NCBI RefSeq assembly: GCF_037042905.1
Contig: NC_087257.1
Span: forward strand, 17,189,001-17,253,000
Length of the DNA: 64,000 bases
From: Lytechinus pictus
Lineage: Eukaryota; Echinodermata; Echinoidea; Temnopleuroida; Toxopneustidae
Direction of reading: 5' to 3'
Both the position numbers and the translations under genes were made by a program. The stretch's first letter is position 1, and each line of letters opens with the position of its first letter. This document shows positions 1 through 12,317 of the stretch, piece after piece. The notes under the pieces were generated by a model, which saw only the letters and a list, made by a program, of their open reading frames with translations, ran no database searches and had not been told where the DNA came from.

Positions 1-824
1 CGTTCACATCGCGCACGTGTTAGTTATTGTGGCTTAGAGAGGCACGATCCGGTTCGCAGTTGGAGTGCATGTCGCTATTGAATCGAAACTGTACTATTAT
101 CTCGAAAAACACATTATGTTTGACAAGTTTGCGAATGAAATCTCTGTATGTTCATTGATATTGAACCATTTTTTAACATATTCATTACGAGTTGTGGTCA
201 TAGTACACATGTGTTGTAGGTATTTTATCTGTACAATATTGCTTGTGCATAGTTTTTTTTCTCTCATGGAGACTCTATAGAAGGCTAGATGTAATTGCTT
301 CAATGTACAGAGTTTGAAATGGCATTCCACCAAGTGATATTCAATCATATTTGTACACATAGTTTGATTTTCTCTTTTTTTGTACAAAAAGAACAAAAAT
401 TAAAAAAAAATTTCGGGTAAAAAGGACCCCCCCCCCAAAAAAAAAAAACCTCCAAGAAGATAATGAATAGATCAAAAGCAGGTACTCTAATGCTTGCTCG
501 TTAGGATCTTATCTGCCCTTCATTCACTAACTCTCTTCTCATGCTTTGCAAGTCAAGGTTTCTAAATATCTATTCATCTACCCCCCCCCAAAAAAAAATG
601 ACTTGTCTAGCTTTCTCTATAGAGTAGGCCTCAAGTTGCTTGTTTATCTGCAAAATTGTTTTTGATAATACATCATAATGATAGTGACATTGTGCTTTTG
701 TATACTAGTAGTGCTAATACATTGCAATGGTATCTCTAAAGAATATTACTCCAGTAATTAGATTCTGTCTTATCTGCTTCTGATATGAATACTTCTTCCA
801 CTCCCTGGGGAATTATAAAATTAT
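1..824. other. No gene recognised
   Basis: AT-rich sequence with short homopolymers. The longest open frames are below 100 codons, overlap on opposite strands and show no domain pattern. Confidence 0.6.
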
Positions 825-1215
825 TTCGAGGAAGCATCGGGTAATGGTTCTGATTCTTGTCTTTCAATCAGAGGGTCGGGGGTTCGAATCCCACTCCATG
901 GGCACTGATTTCTTTCAGCAAGAAATTCATTTATTCATAATGTGCTGCACTCGACCCAGGTGAGGGAAACGAGGACCAGGGGCCCGTAACACAAAGCGTA
1001 GCAACGATCGAAGAACATTTTCTATACGATTGATTGTATCGACTACAATGTGCAATCAATCGTGAAAATCAGGCGTACGATCAATCGTTAACCTTTGTGT
1101 TACGGGACCCTGGTGGGAATTTATTCCTTGATGCTTTTGCGTGAACAGCTGCTCTGCCAAAGCCTGGATAATTATGCTGCATTCTTGTATAGCGTTTAGA
1201 ATCTTCCGAACAAGA
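825..1215 (+). mobile_element. tRNA-derived SINE, interrupted by a MITE
   Basis: The tRNA-like head has a pol III B box GGTTCGAATCCC at 881-892 and TTTCAATCAGAGGGTCG before it. The body GCTGCACTCGACCCAGGTGA matches the SINE at 58643. After the MITE (976-1113) the SINE resumes with TGGGAATTTATTCCTT and CCTGGATAATTATGCTGC. Confidence 0.72.
976..1113. mobile_element. MITE inserted in a SINE
   Basis: Ends CCAGGGGCCCGTAACACAAA and (complement) CCAGGGTCCCGTAACACAAA. The core contains GCAATCAATCGT words. It splits the SINE at 825-1215. Confidence 0.72.
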
Positions 1216-1527
1216 ACCATTAGGTGTTTGGTGCTGTATATGAGGGAGGGGATGCCACGAAGCCAGACAAAGTCTCAGCAGAGCATATCCTGACCGAAAT
1301 CGACCGATTTTGGGGTTTAGTTTAATTAACATTCTGAAATTAAGATGGCGAAACAAAGAGTGTTGGTGTTTTGTGAAGGCTTGGGAGTCTTTCACTGTTT
1401 CTGAATGCCAATCAAATTTTTCCTCTATCATTCTGAGTCTAATTTGAACAAGATTCATCCAGACTTCTAAAGCCATCCTGAAAATGGTACCCTTTTCTAT
1501 TCTGTGTTTGATGCATACATACACTAC

Positions 1528-1664
1528 CTGGGGTCTGTTACACAAAACTTAGTGCTTGATTGTAGTGCCGTTCTTATGATTGATTGCATTTATCATTATG
1601 TGCAATCAATCGTACAAATCAACTGTGTAATTAGTTGCTAAGCTCTATGAAATGGGCCTCTGGG
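1528..1664. mobile_element. Second, more diverged MITE of the 976-1113 type
   Basis: It starts CTGGGGTCTGTTACACAAAA and shares TGTGCAATCAATCGTACAAA with the first copy. The right end GGGCCTCTGGG is degraded. Confidence 0.6.
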
Positions 1665-4600
1665 TTGCATTGCACAATACTCACAATTGATGTTAACTCC
1701 TCCATCAGTCATAGCTATCATGGTAATAACAATTGCACATTTACATAATAGCATAGCTCAACAGCCAATCAAAATGAGATTTAAATTGTCAAGAATGGCA
1801 AAGTCACTACAAGTTTAAGTTTGATGCAATCAGGGCAGCTAACTAAAATAGGAATTGTTAGGAACTATTTTTCCCCTGTCAGTCAGTACATGTGGTTTAT
1901 TTCTTTGGTATAAGGCCGTTGCAACGAAACGTCACTGAACCTTTGAGTATCCTTGAGTTAGTATGGTCGGAGGACCTGTTTAATGGCTACGCAAGTGCAA
2001 TTCAATGCGCAGTCTGTTTCATGCTACAACCTCTGTTGTGACAAGGCAACAGAAATATCATCAAGGTTTGCTGAAAAGCTGTCATTTTACCCTATTTTGT
2101 TGAATATTATAATTTCCTGAAATTTGTGGTGTAAATCAAACTAGTAAAATTTGAAACAATGATTCTTTTTCATTTGCATCGCTTTAAGATTCTCCCGTTT
2201 CGTAGGACAATATACGACATTGATATTCACTTAAAATTATTTTGTATTTTTCAGTTTTCACAAAGTTAACTTGCGTGTAGAATTAGGGCACAAAGAATTG
2301 ACATTACATTCGGGCAGGAGTTCAACCCTTAACTTTGGATGTACACTTATATATAATTATGCCTTAAACAAAATGGAGTCCTTTATTAAAGGTCGATGAT
2401 AGACATTTTTTTTCTAAGAATTTGATGATCATGCACTTCAAACTAACAGTTCAGACAAGGCTTGTTCCTGTACTTATATAGGTATTATTTTGTATTACTT
2501 TTTTGCAAACATATGTGCTAGTAATGTCTAAAAGATGAATTTTACTGGTGTGCAGATGTATATTTTCGTGAGCTGTGGACAGTATTGGAAATGTTCCATT
2601 TGTCTTGTGTGATAAAGTATTGCCAGTCTTTTCTTTAAAAAAAAATATATATCATGCACAAGAATGTAAACAACAATGTCAAGGTATGATATTCAGTGGA
2701 TTCGTCGTATGATTTCATAGAGTATTCCTTATAGTGCAAAAAAGCTTTTTGAAATATGCATTGCTTTTAGTAACAAAAACTAGCATACATGAAAAGAGTA
2801 TAGAGTTGGTGTTTCCATCAGAATTGTAAAAAGCTTGTGTATTTTTATTTTCTGAAGTGAAGATGCTGAGAACATTCACATTGGCATTCTTTTTAATTTG
2901 ATTTGTTGAAATGAAGACATCCCGTTGACGGGATTATTATTATTATTATTATGTAGATTGAAGATATTCCTATTTGTATTGATAACTATGAAGCGCCTTT
3001 ATACATTGATTTGATTGAATGCTCTATAATGTTTATTGCTCTAGAAAAATTTGAAAAAAAACAACAAAAGAGTTCTAATGAGATTGTATATTTGATTGGA
3101 CTGTTATGTGGCTCAAAGGTTATATGTCAATCTTGTTGTTTGGTATCATATGTTGTTATTGTTATCCAATCCTCAAAGATGTCTAACCCCCTTCCCCTGA
3201 AGCCCTGCAGTTACTCAACCAAAGCTCGGGGGGCTCTTGATGCAGTATATTCTCTTCGAAGAGAAAGCCTTATAGATAGCAAATTATAAAAAAATAAAAA
3301 TAGATTTGTCAGGTCATGGAGAAAGAAAAAAGATTAAACATTCTAACAAAAAAATAAACTAAAGCAGGACTCAAATTTAGAATTTAAAGGGGCAATGCCA
3401 TTTTTTTTTAATGGGGCACGTAAAGGAAATTGAAAGCGATGCTCACTTTAGGGGGCATACAAGGCTATTCAAAAAAGGCATCAATAGTTAAAAGGACTTT
3501 TCAGCGTGACACATGCACTTGCCTACCACAGGACTTCAAGGCCACTGGCAAAAAGGGCACTTACTTTGTCGTTAAGTCTATGAATATTTGGAAGGGCATC
3601 GAAGCCAAAGGGTGGCCTTTGGTCAATTTGAGCCCAGTAAAGGCAAGATGATATGCATTGATATACAGCCAATACCGTCTTTGTCAGAGGATGAAATAAA
3701 CTACCGGGAAGGGACAGGTAGTTAACATCAATACCAGTGTAGTATTGCCATTGAAAATTGCAAGAACAATCCGAATCGCCAGATAAAATATGTATTATCT
3801 TGAAAATATTTTCTGTAGATCCTTTTTGAATAGGAAACGTGACACAAATCTGGTCACAATTGGTATGCTTTCGACACCACAGCCTTCTTTTTTTTGCGAG
3901 GATTTTATTCTTGTAATTTAAAGCCAAACTTTCATATTCTTTCAGATACATCAATGAAAAGGTGAGGAGTAAATAAAAAGTAGAAATAGGAATATAGCCA
4001 CACTAATACAGCAAGAAAACCACAACTCTTAACATGTACATATTACAGTTCTATGATCCTTGTGCTAAGTGGATGCAGACATTATATAATAAAAAAAGAG
4101 AGGAGCTTTATTGGAGAAAATATCTTGTTGGAAATCTACTCCCTTAATTTAAGTCTTCATTTAGGTGTGGAACTGTCCTTATAAAGCGATATCTTGTGAG
4201 TTCCGGCCCTATTTCATTAAAGACACTTACAGTTGATGTCGTCTACTGTGTGATGTTAGTGTATTTAGAATATATGTATATTTGTACAGAAGTTAAGAAG
4301 TAATTATTTCACTATGGTAAAGAAATTTTATATGTGACAACACATTATGAAAATGTTTTGGTCAGTGTGATAGTACTGGATTTTCGACAAAAGAAAAAAA
4401 TCTATGTGATAATAAGCTGCTAATTTCAGCAGCACCATGTGTAGCTATATTGTGTTGTATCATGATGAAGCAAGACAGCATTTTATGTGGTGAAATGAAA
4501 TTTTATGACTATAGAGAGAGGGAGTGAGAGACTGAATTTTTAAAAAGAGATTTATAAGGGATGGCCTTGAAGATTAAATGACAATTTTCTATGTTGTTAT

Positions 4601-5115
4601 GGTGATATATTGTTGATAAAAGTAGATTTTATTGTTAGATTTCTTTTTGTATGTTAGACTGCTTCTTGTCGAGCATTTTTGTGAAGCATATTACACTCTT
4701 GTGTGGATTGTGAAGGGCTGCACAGTTATGCACCCTGCAGACTTTGTGCTTTTGTGACATCACCTCACATTGATTATTGAGTACTGTTATGCTACAGAGT
4801 ACGGATCTGCTTTGTGTACAAAAAAAAAAATCTCTCGTCACAACTTGCTCTCCCGTTCCGTGTCGGTTTTGCCTCATGTGTAGGTCTTACAGGCATTTGT
4901 GTGTTGTTGTTTTTGTTTTGTTTATTCTCCTTGGTATGTTTGTGAATGGGTGATTGTGTGTGTGTGTGTGTGGGTGTGTGGTAAGATGGAGGAGTATACA
5001 TGTTCCTGTGTTTCTCCTTATTGAGTGCCCCTTCACTATATGTGGCTGAAATGTATAATAAAGTGAAACATTGAAACGCATATTTATTTGATTCAGTCTT
5101 TTAGAGTCGGTGGGA
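1665..5115. other. Unassigned stretch, possible UTR or old repeats
   Basis: A SINE-like 3' end with TTATTATTATTAT lies near 2935-3010 and a (TG)n tract near 4945-4985. Otherwise nothing recognisable. The frames at 3011-3289 and 3523-3954 lack family resemblance. Confidence 0.5.
5057..5062 (+). promoter_or_regulatory. Possible poly(A) signal AATAAA
   Basis: AATAAA ends a 3.5-kb stretch without repeats of known type or credible coding frames. This could be a 3' UTR of a gene outside the window, but there is no direct support. Confidence 0.2.
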
Positions 5116-5290
5116 GGAGAGAGAGAGAGGGAGAGAGAGAGAGGGGGGGGGGGGTGAAAGAGGAGGGGGAGGGGGAGAGGGAGGGGAGGTAGGAGTGGGG
5201 TAGAGGAGAGAAGGAGAGTGAGGATGGTTGAGTGAGAGAGGGAGAGAGGGGGCGAGTGAGAGGGAGGGAGAGATAGGGGGATAGGGCGAG
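5116..5290. repeat. GA-rich simple repeat
   Basis: An imperfect (GAGA/GGGA)n tract with a 10-12 base G-run near 5145. Open frames read from it on the minus strand are Ser/Leu/Pro low-complexity and were not called as genes. Confidence 0.9.
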
Positions 5291-6032
5291 AGGTTTTTAA
5301 CATCATGAAATGAAGACGTACCAGTTAATGGCCGAACACAGAATTGTTTTTTGCGGGATGTGCAGGTCGCATATTTTCAAGAGAAAAAAACTTGATAGCG
5401 AGGGAGCAAAGCGACCGAGCTTATCATTTGGATGATTTTGCATTTGTAAAATGAAATTCCAGGATTGTGTGCATATTTTTTGGGTGAATTTCCTGAAAAT
5501 TTCCCCAAAAATGTAAGTTTTCAAAATTTCGGGGGGGTCTGGGCATATACGGCCATGTATTGTAAGGAATGTGCGCAGTGACGCATGTAGACGATATACC
5601 TGTATATCTCACGCGCGGGCGAGCTGATTAAAAAAAATATATATTCCGACCTGAAAAATGAACGTGCTAAGCACATTCCTAATTATACGAGTGCGATATT
5701 TAGACCTAAAATGTTAAATTCTGTAATCAGGAATATGATAGGATAGTACTTAGTTAAATTCGAGCGCGAATAATGATAAAAGTATTATTATTATTAATAA
5801 TGATAATGATGATGATGATAATAATAATAATACTAATAATAACAAAAACAACAACAATACTTATAATAACAATAACAAAACTAATATATAATGAAAAAAA
5901 GACCTTGAAGTTCAAAAGGCGATGTAAAAGCCATAACGCATGACCTTTTACTACTACACAATAATGGTCGCGATTGCCCGACAGCCCGATGTGATGACAC
6001 AAGCTATTCATGCCGTCTATGTTAAAGCTATA

Positions 6033-6202
<170 letters not shown>

Positions 6203-8777
6203 CATGGGCGTCAATCCAAACTTGAGCATGGGGGGGGGGGGGGGGACACAATAGCAACATGCAAGCATGTCACTTTTATAGGTATACTTTCATTACACTT
6301 TCGTCATACTCCACCGCTTCATGTACCGTATGTCACAGGGGCGGATCCAGCCTTCGCCAATAGGGGGGGGGGGGGCCGGAATTTTTTTCACCCACATTTT
6401 CACTGATCGGCCGCTCGAAGTTAATTTTTGTTAAATTTTCTTTGAAGGGGTAATATATTTATATATATGATATCATAAGCCTTATTTAAAAAGTGCGAGC
6501 TTTTTGTTTATTTTATGTATTTTGTTTTAAAATTCAAAACATTTTGGGCAATGTTTATGATCCTAAACGAGATTTGTATCTAACTAAATAATTGCTGCGC
6601 GCGAAGCGCGAGCAGAAATTTTTAATATACGTTTTCATCTGATAAAAAAGGATCTGTTACCGGCAGCTTGTTAGCCATGAAGACGTTACATATTTCAACT
6701 ATCAAATAATGCGAAGCGTGAGCTGAAAAATTCGACATTCAAACCTAAAAATTGGACACTCTATTCATATTTTGTAAATAATGAAAATGATGAGTAATTG
6801 GAAATCGGCTTCCTACATTAATAATGCGAGCGCAAAGCGCGATTACAAATTGTTAAAAATACCAGCCATGTCTGTTCTGCTGCCAGTGGAGCCAGATGCA
6901 CTTCCAGCTTAACAGCTGCTAACATAGACACTGAAATTTTTGATATACGCTTTGATCTGATCTGATCTGTTAACGGCTGCGTGTTAGCCATGATGACGTT
7001 ACATATTTTAACTACCAAATAATGCGAGCGCGAAGCGCGAGCTGGAAATTTTGACATTTCTACCTCAATAATCGAAATTCTAAGCACTTTTTGTATTCGT
7101 GAAAAGGATAAGTATATAACTAAACAATTGATGCGAGCGCGAGCGGAAAAATTCTGGACACTCTATTCATGATTTGTAAATCATGAAAATGAGTAATTGG
7201 AAATTTTCCTTCAATAATAATGCGAGCGCAAAGTGCGAGCAGACAATTTTTTATATTGTGATCTGAAACTGGATAATGATTTCTATAGAGAACAAGCTGC
7301 GTATCTTAATAAAACGCGTGTTTCAGATTTCGACCTAGAACATGTAGAATCAGGGTAATTTAAATACATTTCTTATCATGAAAATCAATAAAGCGAGCGC
7401 AAAGCGCGAGCTAAAAATATATGATATTCCGCTCTGAAAAGAGTCAATTTAAGCTCTGTTTTTTCAAGCACTTTGTGGGAAAATTGTGAGGTGGATATGG
7501 ATCACAGTTAAAAAGAGCTGATAAGTTTCATTATTATTACTTTTAGTTTTGACATAGGACCGGGACATTATGTCATCATATGAAAATGATGACTATCTTC
7601 CTATTTCTCTTCCTATAGCATGAGAGCGCGAAATCTCTTTATATTATGGCCTGAAAACTGGACATTTAAAGCATTTTTGTAATTATGAATAAGATGCATG
7701 AGTTGATATATTTCAACAATCAATGCGAGCGGAAATTGCGAGCCGAAATTTCTGATAAACTGCATGTGATCAAATGGGGATGTTAGGATTTTAAGTAGTT
7801 TGTTTTAGAATTAATATTGAGATAAACATAACTCACCAATCAAAATGCGAGCATGCAGCGCTAGCTGATACGTTTTCACAATCTGACCTGAAAAGGGATA
7901 TTTTGATAACTTTATGGAATACAGGAAAATAATAGGTACCTGACAAATCAAATTTTGCGAGCGCGCAGCGCAAGCAGAAAATGTAAATATTCAGACCATA
8001 CAGAACACTTTAAAAAAATCAAATTTGCAAATCAAACAAAATAATGAAAGTTAAATTTTTGAGCTGAAATATGTTTTGTATATTGACTTCAAGATTTGAT
8101 ATTTAAGCTCCATATTAAGCAAGATATGTAAATCACCTAAAAGGCGATGCGAGCGCGAAGCGCGAGCAAAAATTTTATATCCCGGCATGAAAGATTTGTT
8201 ATTATTACTTTCCAAGTCTTCCCCTTATCTTATTCACTCGTCTTCCACCTTTTATGTTTCCCTTTCTTTTTTTCTCCTCTCTTTTCCCTTCTTCTTCTCT
8301 TTTTTTCTTTCTTTCCATTTTTGTCTTTTTTTGCTCCGCCAATAGGGGGGGGGGGGGGGGCCGGGCCCCTCGGGCCCCCTGGATCCGCATATGCTGTCAT
8401 GTCGTGCATACCCACATGAAAAAAAAACCCACCACGCACGCGCGGGTCTCCATGTGGGTGCTCGCGTGTACCCCGGCGTCGTACGTACAGGAACGGCTCA
8501 TAGACGGCTAGCTGCGCTGCTTTTGAATGCGAATTTACCCACCGTTAATTGCATCGAAAAGTTACATGACAGTTGTTTTTTTCCTTATATTTTTTAAGGG
8601 GAATCAACTCTCATTTCCTTGAGAAGGTATATATGCACATATTCCCCCCCCCCAGATGGTCACACTTCTTTTGTGACAAAAACATGGGGGGGGGGACATT
8701 TGATATTGTGTCCCCCCCCCCTGAAAAAATCATGGGGGGACACGTCCCCCCGTCCCCCACCGATTGACGCCCATGAC
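6203..8777. mobile_element. Outer DNA transposon inserted in (CTA)n, carrying a nested element
   Basis: Terminal inverted repeats are CATGGGCGTCAATC at the left and its complement GATTGACGCCCATG at the right. Flanks are ACTACCAC (left) and ACTACAAC (right), an 8-bp duplication with one mismatch inside a CTA microsatellite that continues on both sides. G-runs follow each terminus. The interior 6339-8393 is a second element. No transposase is visible, so it is non-autonomous. The 8-bp TSD suggests hAT superfamily. Confidence 0.72.
6339..8393. mobile_element. Inner element with GCGAGCGC-type repeats and GGATCC ends
   Basis: The left end is CAGGGGCGGATCCAG; the right end is CTGGATCCGC. Both adjoin G-runs preceded by GCCAATAGGGG. 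The interior holds about eleven diverged copies of GCGAGCGCGAAGCGCGAGC, many about 110 bp apart. The right terminus looks shortened by about five bases, and no clear target duplication is seen. Confidence 0.6.
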
Positions 8778-9624
8778 TACAACAACTACTACTACTACTA
8801 CTCCTCCTGCTCCTACTACTACCATGACTACTACTATTTAAAATATCTTTAAATCTTCAGGTATTTTTTTTTAGATTAGAATCTAGGCTGGTGAATTGTA
8901 ATTCATCTTCCTGCATTTCTTTTTTAATATCAATAGCCATCGACCCAACTGAAAAAAAGCATCAACAATCTCGTTGAAACCACATCTGTTATTTCATCCA
9001 CTAAGTGATCGAGTGCATTTGCGTTATTGATTTGAGTAATCTAGTGATCGGTAAAAAAGAAAGAAACACGGATAATATCGCGATGAATATTTTAATTTGT
9101 AATGAAAGGATGGTGGTTTTAAGAAACCTTTCATAATCTTACTTTATAACCATGAACTATTATCCCTTATAAGAGGCGAACTCTGTAAAAAGCACAATAG
9201 TATCTTTATAAATAAATTAAATAAGATGAGCCATATGCTGAAGAATTCATTAAAAAATCTCATACGAAATCACTGAAATAAGCCTATAGATAATAAGCCT
9301 TAATAGTATATTTTGTTTCAACTGTACCCATTGGCGGAAACAGGGAGAAAGAGGGTCACTGAACTTTGACATGTGGTACCAAATAAATGATGGAGGCTAA
9401 GATAAGTTTTCAAGATAGTTTTGCAAGTAAAATATCATATTCCATAAAACTTTATTGATATAAGGGTGGTTATCTTGACAAACCTTTATGTTACTATGAC
9501 CACCGAATTCCAATATTGTATCTTTTTATTGCCACGTGTATCTGTTTATTCTCTTATTTTACATGTACCTTACATTCTCTTGCCTTATTATTGTACATTG
9601 TATTTGTTATTACTATTTTATGTG
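8778..9624. other. CTA tract remnant then unassigned AT-rich sequence
   Basis: After the CTA units to about 8840, I see no gene, repeat family or structured element up to the LINE. Confidence 0.5.
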
Positions 9625-11291
9625 AACAACAGTCTGGATTTAGGCCGTTGCATTCCACCACATCAACGTTAATCAAAGTCACCGACGACTGGCTGAAAGC
9701 CATGGATGATTCCAAATACACGGGTGCTGTATTTATCGATTTGCGAAAGGCTTTCGATACCATAGATCATCAAATCCTAAAAAAGAAAATGAATAATATT
9801 GGTATACAAAGCTTAACCAGCCAATGGTTCTATAGCTATTTAACCGGTAGAACATGTCAAACACTCGTTAATCACTCTCTTTCATCTACCAAAGTCACCT
9901 CATGTGGGGTCCCACAAGGATCATTATTAGGGCCGCTTTTATTTATCATATATGTTAACGACCTTAGCATCAAAATAAAGTCAAGTAAACTAAAATTGTA
10001 CGCTGACGATACAGTACTATATTATTACAATGCCCCAGTCCATGAAATTGAATCTACTTTAAACAGCGATCTACTTATTTTAAATCAATGGATGACTGAA
10101 AATAGATTAAGTGTTAACTACGAAAAAACAGTCTGCATGTTAATTGGCAGTCGGCATATGTTGTCAAAAGACAAATGCCTGAATGTAAATCTAGGCACGA
10201 ACAAAATCAAACAGGTTAATGATGTTAAATACTTGTGACTTGTAATTTGTGACGACCAAATCAAATGGAATACTCATATTGATAAAATGATCAAAAAGAT
10301 AGGTCAAATGGTTGGATTTCTTGGTAGGTTAAGAAGCTTTCTAAACGAAACTATTCTCAAACTCATTTATAAACTATTATTCTTCCCCACTTTGATTATG
10401 GAGATATTATTTATGGATCGGCCAGTAAATACCTAACGGAAAGACTTCAAAAACTCCAAAACCGCGCTGGTCGTTTAATTTTATATATAAATCGTTCATC
10501 TCGCACATCCAATTCTGAAATCCACAATGCCCTTGATTGGAACACCCTTTATACCAGAAGAAACAAACACTTGCTAATATATATGTTCAAATCACTTAAT
10601 AAAATGACCCCGATTTACATTTCAGACTGTTTCAAAATATCTACTCACGAGTATAACTTACGCTTTGGAGACAAGTTATGTACTCTTAAACCTAATACTG
10701 AATTCTTGAAAAGAACTTTTGAATATAGAGGCGCCAGCTTATATAATAATCTTCCTGCTTGTGCCCGATCTGCAACAAATTTACATACTTTCAAAAATTG
10801 CCTTATGACATTAGACGCAACGTCTCACCTTACATAATTTTCAACTTTGGGATTTCTTAAACTATAGGCCCATTCTGTCGCGGGGGGGGGGGGGCGGGTG
10901 TCGGGGTTGTCCCTTTTTTTATTTATTTATTTAATTTTATTTTTTGTCATCTGATTTTTGTTTATTTGTATTATGTGTAATCATTATGTTATTAACAATC
11001 ACCTTTTTATTATATTGCTAGCATAGTTATGATCATGTCTTTTATCGTTTAGATTATATAGATTATATAGTTTATATAGTTTGCTTGTAAATATAACAGT
11101 TTTAATTAGCTTCTTTTCTGGACCCCATGGAAGACCAGCAGTGTCGTGCCTGGCACAGCTGAATATGGGTTATCCAGCCGATTCCATTTTGTTGTTTCTC
11201 TCACTCTTATATATGTATTATTTGTCTTGTTTTTTATGTATTCTGGATCGGAAAAATAAATACTATACTATACTATACTATATTCTATACT
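9625..11291 (+). mobile_element. 5'-truncated non-LTR retrotransposon (Jockey/CR1/L2-type LINE)
   Basis: A reverse transcriptase fragment starts at QQSGFRPLHSTTSTL and contains KAFDTIDH, GVPQGSLLGPLLF and the catalytic YADDTVLYY. It breaks at an in-frame TGA near 10237, then continues through frameshifts (EILFMDRPVNT) to a C-terminal block at 10571-10837 (MLIYMFKSLNKMTP...). A 3' UTR with a G-run leads to a short tandem tail of TACTA units at 11261-11291, typical of CR1/L2-like 3' ends. The endonuclease is absent. The copy is dead. Confidence 0.88.
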
Positions 11292-11672
11292 CTGCATTGA
11301 TTTTTATTGGCATTGAATAAAACATTGAATTGAATTCAATTTAATGGTTCTGAAAGAATGATCCCTCAGGTCACAAGGCAAAGGTAAGGTCATTCGAGTT
11401 TAATGAAGTAAGGATTTTATTATCTAACGAATGTCCTCCACTCTTAAAAAAAAAATTAGTTCATTGTACATGAATGATTTCAAAGTCAGCACTGCTCTTA
11501 CATGACAATTGCGAAACGCAATATCCAATTAATATCCAATGAATGGCCTTTTCATATTTCCAAAATTTTATATAAAAGCCTTATCTACTGAAAATATTAA
11601 GAATAACAACTTTATATTGATATGATAAACAATTTTGATTGGCGCATATATTCTTTTTTTATGTGAGCGCCT

Positions 11673-12270
11673 TTTAAGGGATGCTCCGCGCCGAAGATAA
11701 TTATATCTCAATAAATAGAGTAAAATTCACAAAGAAAAATGATTAAAATTTGATCAAAATCGGATTACAAATAACAAATTTATTGAAATTTAAAGATGTC
11801 CATTATTACGGTGAAATAGTTTTATGCATGTCTTCATGAATATTCATTAGTAGGGCTGATGAAGTCATATCCCCACTTGTTCTTTGGTATTTTATTATAT
11901 GAAATTAGGTTTATTCCAAATTTTTCTACCAAAAACTAAAACAATTGGATTGACAAGTGATTAAGTGCATTAGTTGTTTCTTGCTGCAACTTATTTCGTC
12001 ATTATGGAGACACATCATTTGCACATTTTTGAAACAATTATGATTTCATGTAGTAACATAAGAAAAATGAGAGTGGGGATGTGACAGGTCCACTTAATGA
12101 ATATTCATGAAGATAGGCCTAAAACTGTTTCACCGGAATAATGCCAAATCTTTAAAATTCAATTACTTCGTCATTTTGATTTTGATCAAATTTTCAGCAT
12201 TTTGCTTTGTGAATTTTACCCTAAAAAATATTTAGATATGAAAATCTTCAGCCCGGAATATCCCTTTAAG
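11673..12270. mobile_element. Foldback element, TTAAGGGATGCTCCG family
   Basis: The left arm TTAAGGGATGCTCCGCGCCG and the complement of the right arm (TTAAAGGGATATTCCGGGCT) pair imperfectly. They continue into shared GAAGAT, GTAAAATTCACAAAG and TTTGATCAAAATC words. ATGAATATTCATTA appears in both arms. No open frame of note. It is more diverged than the 8-bp-TSD elements. Confidence 0.72.
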
Positions 12271-12317
12271 ATTTGGTCCCACTGCACTTAGGATGCAGAG
12301 ATATTTGCGATGGATTC

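Noticed and set aside
1081-1545. 154-codon minus-strand frame
   Set aside because: It runs antisense through a MITE and SINE body; no family resemblance.
6597-8170. CRISPR array from regularly spaced GCGAGCGCGAAGCGCGAGC repeats
   Set aside because: Spacers are related to one another, repeats vary, the context is a eukaryotic transposon, and no cas genes exist.
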